Of a stretch of 64,000 nt of DNA, positions 1-8,804 are shown piece after piece (position 1 is the first letter of the stretch; each line of letters begins with the position of its first letter). Below the pieces are notes generated by a model. It ran no database searches, was not told the DNA's origin, and was given only the letters and a program-made list of their open reading frames with translations. The position numbers and the translations under genes were made by a program. This stretch comes from CAZWBR01 sp964632305 (GTDB lineage Bacteria > Bacteroidota > Bacteroidia > Bacteroidales > Prolixibacteraceae). The stretch covers positions 1 to 64,000 of the forward strand of contig CAZWBR010000020.1 in assembly GCA_964632305.1 (NCBI GenBank), given 5' to 3'.

Positions 1-7
1 TATGCAT

Positions 8-460
8 CTAAGTTATTCTTTTTGATGTTCTGTTGAAAACGGTGGGGGACTTAGTTACAGGTAAGTCAATCCTGCTGATCGATGAATTGTTTGACTTATC
101 TGCTGAATTATTAGCTGTTATTGTAATTTCCTGAATCCGGGCATTTGTTTGTAAAGCAATATTAAGCTGAATATCCTGATTTAGTTCAAATTCTTTCCAG
201 ACTGTTTCATATCCAATGTATGACCAGGCTAACCGGGTTTTACCATGAGGAAGGGTAATGCTGTAAAATCCGAAATTATTGGATACTGACCCATTCTTAG
301 TGATTGTATCATAGACATTAGCGTTGATCAAATCTTCCCCTGTTTCACTATCGGTAATTCTCCCACTAATGGTGAAATTTTGTTGGGCTATTGACTTTAA
401 ACATAAGCAAAACAGTATTGTTGATAATAAGATCTTGACCATTATCTGTATATTTACCAA
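8..460 (-). CDS. N-terminal fragment of a TonB-dependent receptor-type outer-membrane protein
   Basis: The 150-residue frame begins with a signal peptide (hydrophobic core about residues 7-25; Met7 is an alternative start) followed by a carboxypeptidase-regulatory-like beta-sandwich (about 28-105) of the type that precedes the plug of Bacteroidota TonB receptors. The run into SRIDLPV is where the plug normally begins. The frame then goes to an unusual tail and a TAG stop only 23 residues later. No plug or barrel is present in this frame, so the gene is either frameshifted near residue 130 or truncated. The rest, if it exists, lies left of the window. The family assignment is good; whether it is broken cannot be settled here. 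Confidence 0.6.
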   Translation of the reverse strand: MVNIQIMVKILLSTILFCLCLKSIAQQNFTISGRITDSETGEDLINANVYDTITKNGSVSNNFGFYSITLPHGKTRLAWSYIGYETVWKEFELNQDIQLNIALQTNARIQEITITANNSADKSNNSSISRIDLPVTKSPTVFNRTSKRIT

Positions 461-569
461 TCAAAAGAAAAAATATTCGCTAATTTTTTAATGGTTTCTC
501 CATAATTATTGAAGTTAAAGGAGAAAGAAGGGATTTCTTGTTTCGAAACCCCTTTAGTTTATTTCGAAC

Positions 570-1187
570 TTATTTGGTCAAAAACGGATAACTTAAAGTC
601 AGGCTTAAGTTTCGGTTACGGCCACCTAAAAACTCTCCGATTGCACCATCTTTTAATCCGTTGGAATAGCCAAGGCGAAATTTAAACTGGTCTATTTTAT
701 AGAACAATCCAATATTTACAAATGGCTCATTATCTTTTGCATCAATATAAGAATTTACTTTTTTCCCGGTAGCAAATCTGTATCCAAATCCCCCGAAAAA
801 ACCAAAATTACTGTAAAGGTTGTATGAAAGATTAAGTGGTAAATTAATGTAGTTGAAAGAGCTATTTATACTTTCCCTTTCTCCTGTCGCATATCCGGTT
901 CCACTTTGACTGTATGGATATACATACTGACCTATTCGGATTTTTTCGTAAAAGAGACCTGATTCAACAGCAATTTTACTATTGATATTATAGACAATAT
1001 TTGCTCCGGATATTATTCCTGGGTACCAATTCCGATTTTCCTCTATTCTTGGATCGTTTTTCAGAATGGCATAGTTCGTTCCGATTAAACCGGAAACTTC
1101 CAATTTCTCCTGCCCATATAGATTTGAATAAGTATGCAAAACAAACAGAACGAAAACACCTTTGAGGATAAAATTTTTGAGATTCAT
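570..1187 (-). CDS. Outer-membrane beta-barrel protein (porin-like, OMP_b-brl type)
   Basis: The 205-residue protein has a signal peptide (residues 1-25, ending NLYGQ) and then alternating amphipathic strands rich in Gly, Tyr and Phe, such as FGFFGGFGYRF and FKFRLGYSNG, ending in an aromatic-containing C-terminal strand. That is typical of the small 8-stranded barrels common in Bacteroidota. No ligand can be inferred. It has the same direction as the truncated receptor fragment 110 bp downstream, so the two may share a transcript. Upstream, 1200-1360 is AT-rich with no gene. Confidence 0.7.
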   Translation of the reverse strand: MNLKNFILKGVFVLFVLHTYSNLYGQEKLEVSGLIGTNYAILKNDPRIEENRNWYPGIISGANIVYNINSKIAVESGLFYEKIRIGQYVYPYSQSGTGYATGERESINSSFNYINLPLNLSYNLYSNFGFFGGFGYRFATGKKVNSYIDAKDNEPFVNIGLFYKIDQFKFRLGYSNGLKDGAIGEFLGGRNRNLSLTLSYPFLTK

Positions 1188-1360
1188 AATAATTTAATTT
1201 TCAATTATAGATGCAAAAATCTTGTTGGTTTAATGGGTATTGTTTCCCAATTCTAAACTAACTAATTTTCTATATTAATATGTTTGATTTGAGTTTTGTT
1301 ACCAAATTCAATATTAAATTATTATTAATTAGGTTTTGTATTGAATATATTTTGCAAAAA

Positions 1361-1391
1361 AAGAAGCGGAGTGAAATTCACCCCGCTTCTT
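1361..1391 (-). terminator. Rho-independent terminator of glyA
   Basis: AGAAGCGG and CCGCTTCT arms flank a short loop, and the minus-strand side continues into a T run (the plus strand has eight A before the hairpin). It lies 27 bp past the glyA stop. A T run on the plus side makes it potentially bidirectional. Confidence 0.85.
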
Positions 1392-1417
1392 TTATATTGC
1401 TTTATTTTTTGGAATAA

Positions 1418-2698
1418 TTACCACGCGAAGATCGGGTAGTTTCCCATCAGTTTATTGACTTTGGCACGAACATTAGCGATAGTAGCTTCGCTGTCGACAT
1501 CGTTCAGCACTTCGTCGATCAGATCAACAATAACGCTCATCTGTTCTTCTTTCAGCCCGCGGGTGGTGATGGCCGGCGTACCGACGCGCAATCCGGAGGT
1601 GAGGAAAGGAGAACGGGAATCGAACGGAACCATATTCTTGTTGATGGTGATATCGGCCAATACCAGCGCGTTCTCGGCTTTCTTACCGGTCAGCTCGGGG
1701 AACTTGGTGCGCAGGTCGATCAGCATTGAGTGGTTGTCGGTGCCGCCGGAAACGACTTTATACCCTTTAGCCACGAAGGCTTCGGCCATGACTTTGGCAT
1801 TCTTTTGTACCTGTTGCTGATAGATCTTATATTCGGGTTGGAGCGCTTCGCCGAACGATACGGCTTTGGCCGCGATCACATGTTCGAGCGGTCCGCCCTG
1901 GATACCCGGGAAAACAGCCGAATCAAGCAGTGATGACATCATTCGTACTTCGCCTTTCTTGGTGGTGATGCCCCATGGGTTTTCGAAATCTTTTCCCAAC
2001 AGGATGATACCACCACGGGGACCGCGAAGGGTCTTGTGGGTAGTGGAGGTGACGATATGGGCATATTTCACCGGGTTGTCGAGCAAACCAGCGGCGATCA
2101 GACCGGCCGGGTGGGCCATATCGACCATGAAGAGAGCACCGATCTTATCGGCCAGGTTACGCATCCGCTGGTAGTCCCATTCGCGGGAGTAAGCAGAAGC
2201 GCCGGCGATAATCAGTTTAGGCATCTCTTTCAGGGCTACTTTTTCCATCATGTCGTAATCGACGAGGCCGGTTTCCTGGTCAACGCCGTAAGCTACCGGG
2301 CGGTAAAGCAGACCGGAGGAGTTGACCGGTGAGCCGTGTGAGAGGTGGCCGCCGTGCGAGAGGTCGAGCCCCATGAAGGTGTCGCCAGGTTTCAGGACGG
2401 TCATCAGAACGGCCATATTGGCCTGAGCGCCGGAGTGGGGTTGAACGTTGGCATACTCGGCCCCGAAGAGCTGTTTCAACCGGTCGATGGCCAACTGCTC
2501 GGCTTCGTCGACAAACTGGCAACCACCATAGTAGCGGTGACCGGGATAACCTTCGGCATATTTGTTGGTCAGGCAGGAGCCCATGGCCTGCATTACTTCT
2601 TCGGAAACGAAATTTTCCGAGGCGATCAACTCAATTCCGTGCAACTGACGTTGTTTCTCTTTTTCGATGATCTCAAAAATCTGAGTGTCTTTCTTCAT
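1418..2698 (-). CDS. glyA: Serine hydroxymethyltransferase
   Basis: PLP enzyme that interconverts serine plus tetrahydrofolate with glycine plus 5,10-methylene-THF, supplying one-carbon units in the cytoplasm. The 426 residues match the usual bacterial length. Visible hallmarks are the N-terminal ELIASEN motif, YAEGYPGHRYYGG (about 47-59), and the PLP-lysine motif TTHKTLRGPRGG with Lys222 as the Schiff-base residue. It appears monocistronic, with a strong terminator after it and a roughly 200-bp gap before the upstream ClC gene. Codon use is noticeably richer in G and C than the flanking membrane genes, as expected of a highly expressed gene. Confidence 0.97.
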   Translation of the reverse strand: MKKDTQIFEIIEKEKQRQLHGIELIASENFVSEEVMQAMGSCLTNKYAEGYPGHRYYGGCQFVDEAEQLAIDRLKQLFGAEYANVQPHSGAQANMAVLMTVLKPGDTFMGLDLSHGGHLSHGSPVNSSGLLYRPVAYGVDQETGLVDYDMMEKVALKEMPKLIIAGASAYSREWDYQRMRNLADKIGALFMVDMAHPAGLIAAGLLDNPVKYAHIVTSTTHKTLRGPRGGIILLGKDFENPWGITTKKGEVRMMSSLLDSAVFPGIQGGPLEHVIAAKAVSFGEALQPEYKIYQQQVQKNAKVMAEAFVAKGYKVVSGGTDNHSMLIDLRTKFPELTGKKAENALVLADITINKNMVPFDSRSPFLTSGLRVGTPAITTRGLKEEQMSVIVDLIDEVLNDVDSEATIANVRAKVNKLMGNYPIFAW

Positions 2699-2898
2699 CT
2701 GTTTATAATTTGCTTTTTTTAATGGTAAACAGTTTTGAATGCGACCGGTATGGTCCGATCCCCAAAAGGACCTGAAATTTACTGAGCAGCTGGTGCTTTA
2801 AATTCCGGTTCAAAATTAAAACTTTCATTCTACAAATTAGCTTAAATCAAAATGGTTACGAAAGATTTTTTCAACCATTGTTGATAAAAGTCAGTTTC

Positions 2899-4677
2899 TC
2901 AATCTTCCGAGAAGTGGACCAGTACGGTCCGGTAAGCACTGAAGATGGTCGATTTTGATATAAAGCCGACGTATTTCCCGTTACGTACTACCGGCAGGTT
3001 CCAGGCCCCGCTGTCGTTGAATTTTTTCATCACACTTTCCATCTTTTCGTCGGGGGCCACCGTTTCGGGAGGCAAAACCATGATGTCGGAGATTTTGACT
3101 TTATGGTAAAGCTCTTTCTCGAACATGATCTGGCGGATGTCGTCGAGCAGGACAATCCCCTTGAAGCTGTTGTTCTTGTCGACAACCGGAAAGACATTAC
3201 GTTTCGATTTTGAAATGATTTTAACCAGTTCGCCCAGGTTGGCGGTAGGCTGGATGGTTAAAAGATCGGTTTCGATCACGTTACGCAATTTGAGCAAAGT
3301 CAAAACGGCTTTGTCTTTGTTATGGGTGATCAGTTCTCCTTTTTGGGCTAACCGTATATGATAAATGGAGTGAGGCTGGAGTGGCATGATGGTCAGATAG
3401 GAGGCGGCCGAGGTGATCATCAGCGGGATCAGCAGCCCGAAGCCTCCGGTGATTTCGGCGATCAGGAAGATGGCCGTCATGGGGGAGTGCATCACCCCTG
3501 CCATCATGCCGGCCATCCCCACGAGAGCAAAATTGCGGGCCGGGACCAATTCTCCGTCAATATTCAGGAGGGAGGAGATAAAGAATCCCGCCAGTCCGCC
3601 CAGGAAGAGGGAAGGGGCAAAGATTCCGCCGCTGCCGCCTGCCCCGTTGGTGGTGGCCGAGGCGACAATCTTCACCAGCATGATCACCAGAATCAGAACG
3701 ATCAGCATGATTTTATCCTCCTTAAAGACGACGAAAAGGGAGTTATTTAAAATATTGTACCCGGTATCGTTGAGGATCTGGTTGATGGTGAAATAGCCTT
3801 CGCCCCAAAGCGACGGAAAGAGAAAGATCAGGATGCCGAGTAATGGGCCTCCGATCAGGATCCGCTTATAAGGGTTATTTATTTTTTTGAATTTTCCTTC
3901 AATAAAGAGGTTGCCCTTGATAAAGAGCCAGGAGAATAATCCGCAGAAGATGCCTAATACGATATACCAATGAATATTGGTTACCTTAAAAGCCTGATCG
4001 ATCTGGAAATCGAACTGGTAGGCGCTACCCATCAGGAAATAGGTTAAAGAGGCGGCGGTTGATGCAGAGATCATCAGGGGGAGGAGTGAGGCCATGGTCA
4101 GGTCGAGCATCAGCACTTCGATGGCGAACAACATACCTGCCAGGGGAGCCTTGAAGATGCCGGAGATGGCTCCCGCGGCCCCGCATCCGATCAATACCGT
4201 CATCGTCCGGTAATTCAGGTTAAAGGTACGGGCAATGTTGGAACCGATCGACGAGCCGGTCAACACTACCGGGGCTTCCGCTCCGACCGATCCTCCAAAC
4301 CCGATGGTGATCGTACTTGAGATCATTGAAGTGAACATGTTATGTGCCCGCAGCAATCCTTTCTTATTGGCTATTGATTCCAATACTTTGGTCACCCCGT
4401 GACTGATATCGTCTTTAACCATATAACGTACGAACAGGACAGTGATCAGGATGCCGATGCCGGGATAGAGGAGATATTGGTAGCTTTCGCTCAGGGAGGT
4501 GAAATCATCGGTCAGGAACTTACTGGCGATATGGATAATATTTTTCAGAATGATTGCTGCAAACCCACTCAGAAGACCCACAACGAAACTTAGGATAAGG
4601 ATAAGCTCCCGTTCCGAAAGACTATTTATCCTCCATTTCCTGAACTTTACGGATAGTTTTGCCAATTTTTTCATCAC
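2899..4677 (-). CDS. ClC-family chloride channel/antiporter with C-terminal CBS pair
   Basis: Inner-membrane anion channel or H+/Cl- exchanger of 592 residues. Residues about 20-430 hold the many helices of the ClC fold. The selectivity-filter segments are recognisable: GSVGAEAPV (about 130, the GxxGxE-type motif) and GGSGGIFAPSLFLGG (about 340-355, the GxFxP motif). Residues about 450-590 form two CBS domains (PTANLGELVK, DIMVLPPETVAPDEKMESVMKKF), which usually bind adenine nucleotides. It stands alone between glyA and the tRNA cluster. Channel versus exchanger cannot be decided from what I checked. Confidence 0.9.
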   Translation of the reverse strand: MMKKLAKLSVKFRKWRINSLSERELILILSFVVGLLSGFAAIILKNIIHIASKFLTDDFTSLSESYQYLLYPGIGILITVLFVRYMVKDDISHGVTKVLESIANKKGLLRAHNMFTSMISSTITIGFGGSVGAEAPVVLTGSSIGSNIARTFNLNYRTMTVLIGCGAAGAISGIFKAPLAGMLFAIEVLMLDLTMASLLPLMISASTAASLTYFLMGSAYQFDFQIDQAFKVTNIHWYIVLGIFCGLFSWLFIKGNLFIEGKFKKINNPYKRILIGGPLLGILIFLFPSLWGEGYFTINQILNDTGYNILNNSLFVVFKEDKIMLIVLILVIMLVKIVASATTNGAGGSGGIFAPSLFLGGLAGFFISSLLNIDGELVPARNFALVGMAGMMAGVMHSPMTAIFLIAEITGGFGLLIPLMITSAASYLTIMPLQPHSIYHIRLAQKGELITHNKDKAVLTLLKLRNVIETDLLTIQPTANLGELVKIISKSKRNVFPVVDKNNSFKGIVLLDDIRQIMFEKELYHKVKISDIMVLPPETVAPDEKMESVMKKFNDSGAWNLPVVRNGKYVGFISKSTIFSAYRTVLVHFSED

Positions 4678-4689
4678 AGCACAAAGTTA

Positions 4690-5058
4690 GGCTAATTTCA
4701 CCAATGGTTCCTTTTTTATGAAGATATTCTATATTATTAAATCGTTAAAGGAATTATTGTTCATATTGTCATAAATATATAAAAAATATTGCAGAGTTCT
4801 CGTTGGGGGAAGGAGGAGTGGCTTGAGAATGGATCAATCGTATAATTCACTATTGGAATCTGAACCTGTGTTGACATTTTTTCTTTTGTTTAGGAGACAA
4901 AACGGGGCTTTGTAGCCCTTGTTTTTGATGCTGAAGCGGCGTTGTCGGGGATAATTCTTGCCGATTTGGCCCCGTGGTGGATTGTAATATTCAGAATCTG
5001 AGGAAGGTGAAAGGGTCTTAAAAATTTTTCGGCAGAGAGGGGATAATTTTTTCTTCTG
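4690..5058. other. Intergenic stretch without a gene
   Basis: AT-rich spacer between the divergent ClC gene and the tRNA cluster. I see no coding frame of substance, no clear RNA fold and no repeat shared with the rest of the window. Confidence 0.6.
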
Positions 5059-5090
5059 TTTTCGGAGTAAAAAAAATGTTTTTATATTTG
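5059..5090 (+). promoter_or_regulatory. Bacteroidota-type promoter for the tRNA cluster
   Basis: An exact TAnnTTTG box (TATATTTG, 5083-5090) is preceded at the right distance by a T-rich -33 region (TTTTC from 5059). It lies about 70 bp before the first tRNA. Confidence 0.6.
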
Positions 5091-5161
5091 CATCCGCTTA
5101 GCCGGAACAACGACGCTCTTTCAGGAGCGGTTTCGCAAAGCAAAGTTCATTGATCACTTAT

Positions 5162-5237
<76 letters not shown>

Positions 5238-5277
5238 GTTCGCAATTATGCGTTAATTGAAATTTTGATCCACTCAT

Positions 5278-5351
<74 letters not shown>

Positions 5352-5359
5352 AGAAAAAT

Positions 5360-5443
5360 GCCCAGGTGGTGGAATGGTAGACACGTTGGACTTAAAATCC
5401 AATAGCCATTATGGCTGTGCGGGTTCAAGTCCCGCCCCGGGTA
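5360..5443 (+). tRNA. tRNA-Leu(TAA)
   Basis: 84-nt class II tRNA. Anticodon stem TTGGA/TCCAA with loop CTTAAAA gives anticodon TAA. It has a variable arm (TAGCCATTATGGCTGT) and T-arm GGGTTCAAGTCCC. The acceptor has one G-T and one A-C pair. It starts only 9 nt after copy 2 of tRNA-Gly, so all three are one transcript. Confidence 0.95.
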
Positions 5444-5457
5444 CTTTTAAAAAATAG

Positions 5458-5484
5458 AACCTGCTGATTCTCGGCGGGTTTTGT
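5458..5484 (+). terminator. Terminator of the tRNA cluster
   Basis: An 8-bp stem (AACCTGCT with GGCGGGTT, two G-U pairs) with a 7-nt loop is followed by TTGTTG. It is positioned 15 bp after tRNA-Leu. Confidence 0.65.
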
Positions 5485-5565
5485 TGTTTACAGACGGATC
5501 CTTTCTTCTGAACCCCGGAGATTAATCATTGCTTTTTGTTGTTATCGAATCGGCTGTACCCAATA

Positions 5566-5600
5566 AAACAGGGTACCCGGAATCCAGGTACCCTGTTTTT
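5566..5600 (-). terminator. Terminator of the TonB receptor gene
   Basis: A perfect AAACAGGGTACC/GGTACCCTGTTT stem with T runs on both strands, 30 bp past the receptor stop codon. Confidence 0.85.
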
Positions 5601-5629
5601 GATATAAAGTAATGAAAAGAGGATTTCCG

Positions 5630-8059
5630 TTAATGCCTGATGCTGAATGAAACTCCCGCGTAAAACATAGTCCCGTAAACGGGGGCATACATAAATGCCG
5701 CGTCGTCGAGGTGTTTCTCATCCTGGAGATAATTGAAGATATTATTGATCCCCCCGTAGAATTTGATCTGGTTCACCTGTTTTGAAATACGGGCATTGAA
5801 TGTCATATAGGGATCCGTCTTTTTGATCCGGGACTGATCGCCCAGCAATGGATCAATATCAGTATTGTAATAATCAATATACATTGGTCCCTGGAAATTG
5901 CCTGTCAGCACGAAGTCCCAGTCTTTTATATCATAATCGAGCTGGATATTCCCGGTAGTGGTGGGGAAACGGGAGATATATTTACTGATTTCGGCATAAG
6001 GGGTGTCGGCCCAATCATCCCTGACTTTTTTGTATTTGCCGTAGTTCCAGGTAAAGTCGATCCCGAAATTAAGGTTTCTCGTCACATTCGACAAAAACGA
6101 TAGTTCCATTCCCTGAACGGTGGCATCATCGATGTTTTTCCACTGGTAGTCGTAACCCAGTGCCGCCACAAGTTCATCGGCATCGGTAAAACCAATCTTG
6201 TCCTTCAGGTCGGTATGAAAAAGATTGGCGCTGATCTTGACCGTTTTGCCGTAATAATCGGCCGATAAGTTATAGCTGGCCGCTGTTTCGGGTTTCAGTT
6301 CCGATGATTTCCATACCCTTGGCGATCCGCTGCAAAGATGCAGATCTTCGGAAAAACCATACGGGGCCCTGAATCCGGTTCCGGCATTAGCCCGGATGGT
6401 GATCCGGCGCGTCAGGTCATACTTTACGGCCAACCGGGGATTGATACTGGTCTCATTAAAGCTGGTTTTCGGGAAATGGGTTGAAGCAAAAACCTGCTTG
6501 TCGGAGAGGTATTCTTCCTCGGAATGATGCAGGTCGATCCTTACCCCGGGAACCACTTCAAGCTTGTCGCTGATCTTCCATTCGTCCTGAATAAAGGCCC
6601 CGAATTCGTGTGCGCTTTTATGGCTCTCCGATTGGTACGGTTCACCAAGGAAGCTGCTTTCAGGATCAACGACCACGTACATCCCTGATTCGTTAAGCCG
6701 GTCATTAAACCCCTGAATGCCGGTTAATAAGGCGTGATTTCCCAGTCTGGCGCCGTAGGTCAGGGTGGAAGTCCAGGAGTTTTCTTTCGCCAGGTAGGGC
6801 CGCATGATCCTTAAGTCGGGGACCTGTCCGTCGTGAGTATCCATGTAATCGCCCAGGAATGAATCGTTCGTGGCATCGCGGTTATGGTTGACATAAGCGA
6901 CCGAGAAATTAATCTCTGAACTATTGTTGATCTTGACGTTATAGTTGATGTCTGCCTCGTAGCGATCGGTAAAGATCGATTCTGTGCCATCGGTCAGGGG
7001 ATTTTTGTAGTAGTCGTCGGTCATGGTTCCTCCCTGGCGTTTTTCGATAACCGATTTCCCGCGTACCGTCAGCTTATCTTTTTCAAAGAAGGGATGGTCG
7101 ATAAAGAGGCCGAAACCGAGGTTGTTCAGGTTGGTTGCCACGCGGTCCGATATCCCGTCTTTTTTCTTAATCTCCGACAGAGAGTTTCCTTCTCCGGTCT
7201 GATCAATGGCATCGCCGGTCAGTTTTTGGGCGAAAACATTCAGGCCGATATTCCCTTTTTCATTCCTGAGCGAAGAGGAGATATCGTATTTATTGGTGTT
7301 GTAATTTCCAAATTGGATGTCTGCGGTGGTTTGTGGTTCGAACGAGGGTTCGCGGGTGATAATGTTTATCGCCCCGGCCACGGCGCTACTGCCGTATAAA
7401 GCCGATCCGGCCCCTTTCACCACCTCGATCCGGTCAATATCCACGGTGCTGATCTGCTGAAGGCCGTAAACTCCGGCAAGTCCCGAATAGATCGGTTGCC
7501 CGTTGATCAGTGTCTGGGTATGTTCGGCCCCAAGCCCCTGCATCCGGACCATTGCAAAATTGCAGAACTGACACTGCTGTTCGACCCTGACCCCGGGGAT
7601 CCCTTCCAGCGCCTGGTAGAGGTTTGAGGCATTTTTGGCCACGATTTGTTTTGAGGTTAAAACCTCGGTCCTGACCGGGACATCCTTTACAAACCGGTCG
7701 GTCCGTGTTCCGGTAACGACCACCTGTTCCAGGTTCAGTACATCCTCTTCAAGGTAAAAGAAGAGCTCGGTCGCTTTACCCCGTTCCGTAGTTATCTCAA
7801 CCTCTTTCGATCGGTAGCCCAATGATTGCGCCACTATTGTGATTTTTCCCACAGGGAGATTGGCCAGTTTGAAATGACCTGAAGCATCAGTGGAGGTCCC
7901 AATATTGGTCCCTTTGACAAGGATGGTGGCAAAAGGAAGATGCTCTTTACTGATTTCCGATTTGACATCCCCGAATAGCATTACATCAGTCTTTTTTTCA
8001 TCTCCCATACTGCTGTACGTTATGACCAGGAATGATAAAAGAATTAGAATTACTCTCAT
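5630..8059 (-). CDS. TonB-dependent outer-membrane receptor with a CxxC motif in the plug
   Basis: 809-residue receptor with a signal peptide (1-19), a carboxypeptidase-regulatory-like domain (about 27-103), the VVVTGTRT TonB box region (113-120), a plug (about 122-235, ending GSALYGSSAVAGAINIIT) and a long 22-strand-type barrel to the C-terminal aromatic strand. Unusually, the plug contains QQCQFCNF (Cys163 and Cys166), a pair I associate with a Bacteroidota receptor subfamily that may bind metal or haem. It is divergent from a His/Cys-rich small protein and a second receptor, which fits a metal or metal-complex uptake locus. The substrate is not proven. An exact TAGCTTTG box lies upstream. 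Confidence 0.88.
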   Translation of the reverse strand: MRVILILLSFLVITYSSMGDEKKTDVMLFGDVKSEISKEHLPFATILVKGTNIGTSTDASGHFKLANLPVGKITIVAQSLGYRSKEVEITTERGKATELFFYLEEDVLNLEQVVVTGTRTDRFVKDVPVRTEVLTSKQIVAKNASNLYQALEGIPGVRVEQQCQFCNFAMVRMQGLGAEHTQTLINGQPIYSGLAGVYGLQQISTVDIDRIEVVKGAGSALYGSSAVAGAINIITREPSFEPQTTADIQFGNYNTNKYDISSSLRNEKGNIGLNVFAQKLTGDAIDQTGEGNSLSEIKKKDGISDRVATNLNNLGFGLFIDHPFFEKDKLTVRGKSVIEKRQGGTMTDDYYKNPLTDGTESIFTDRYEADINYNVKINNSSEINFSVAYVNHNRDATNDSFLGDYMDTHDGQVPDLRIMRPYLAKENSWTSTLTYGARLGNHALLTGIQGFNDRLNESGMYVVVDPESSFLGEPYQSESHKSAHEFGAFIQDEWKISDKLEVVPGVRIDLHHSEEEYLSDKQVFASTHFPKTSFNETSINPRLAVKYDLTRRITIRANAGTGFRAPYGFSEDLHLCSGSPRVWKSSELKPETAASYNLSADYYGKTVKISANLFHTDLKDKIGFTDADELVAALGYDYQWKNIDDATVQGMELSFLSNVTRNLNFGIDFTWNYGKYKKVRDDWADTPYAEISKYISRFPTTTGNIQLDYDIKDWDFVLTGNFQGPMYIDYYNTDIDPLLGDQSRIKKTDPYMTFNARISKQVNQIKFYGGINNIFNYLQDEKHLDDAAFMYAPVYGTMFYAGVSFSIRH

Positions 8060-8092
8060 TTTATCGTAGTTTTTTTAAGATTTTGATTGATG

Positions 8093-8124
8093 CAAAGCTA
8101 TGTTGCTAATATTGGTGGGGCAAT
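8093..8124 (-). promoter_or_regulatory. Promoter of the TonB receptor gene
   Basis: On the minus strand an exact TAnnTTTG box (TAGCTTTG, 8093-8100) has a near-consensus -33 element (ATTG, 8121-8124) at 20-bp spacing. The start site is predicted near 8086, 27 nt before the ATG. Confidence 0.65.
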
Positions 8125-8453
8125 CCCAAAAAATTAGGATTGTTTTAGCGGTGACCTCCTTATTATTGGGGAGGGGAAAAGGTTTTAGATGTTGTCCGCA
8201 GTTTTAGGGATAACCATTTATTAACAGCCGAATAATCAGAAACGATCAGAATTAAGTATTTTTACAGCGAAGTTGCTTTAACAGTTTTGTTAATTAGTCG
8301 ATTCTCAAAAGGTTTTTTGAATAGTATTCGCTGAAAGAATCTCTTTAGAGAATAGACTGGCGGGGGTGTTTAAGCGCTGAAAAATAATGATTTATTTAAC
8401 TACGTTGTGTTTGTCGAAGTAGTAACTGATAAATGGGAAACGTTTCCGAACAT
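8125..8453. other. Intergenic region between divergent transcripts
   Basis: About 330 bp of AT-rich DNA between the two divergent receptor units. It must hold the forward promoter and any metal-responsive operator. I found no clear palindromic operator. Confidence 0.5.
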
Positions 8454-8756
8454 ATGAGATATCGGGTGCTGCTGCTGTTGGCGGTTTTTACTTTCCCCCT
8501 GCTTGTAAAGAGTACCCACTTTCATCACTATAACCATGATTCTGCCCATTATGGAACCGGAAAATACATCCATGAGTTTCATGAAAAATGTGCGGTCTGT
8601 AATTACGAGTTTTCGGTGTTCTATCCGGGTGAGGAGTTCGAGGATTCTCTCCAATTAGAACCCCCTTATATTAATATTCAATGTATTTTGCCGGTTCACT
8701 TTCCCGGCACATTACCTTATACCTTTCTGTTACGGTCTCCCCCTTCGCTTATCTGA
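8454..8756 (+). CDS. Small exported His/Cys-rich protein, candidate metal binder
   Basis: 100-residue protein. The start at 8454 is preferred over one 21 nt upstream because it places MRYRVLLLLAVFTF as a clean signal peptide. The mature N-terminus is rich in histidine (THFHHYNHDSAHYG) and is followed by HEKCAVCNYEF, a CxxC with a nearby His, giving a plausible metal site. Bacteroidota often place such small proteins just before metal-linked TonB receptors, and here the receptor follows after 48 bp in the same direction. The function is inferred from composition and context only. Confidence 0.7.
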   Translation: MRYRVLLLLAVFTFPLLVKSTHFHHYNHDSAHYGTGKYIHEFHEKCAVCNYEFSVFYPGEEFEDSLQLEPPYINIQCILPVHFPGTLPYTFLLRSPPSLI

Positions 8757-8804
8757 TTTCCTTTGTTAATGTGTTAGATTTCTGATTTTTAATACCGTAA
8801 TAGA

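Noticed and set aside
1455..2722. Several plus-strand frames of 60-125 codons opposite glyA
   Set aside because: Shadow frames over a highly conserved gene; no independent coding signal.
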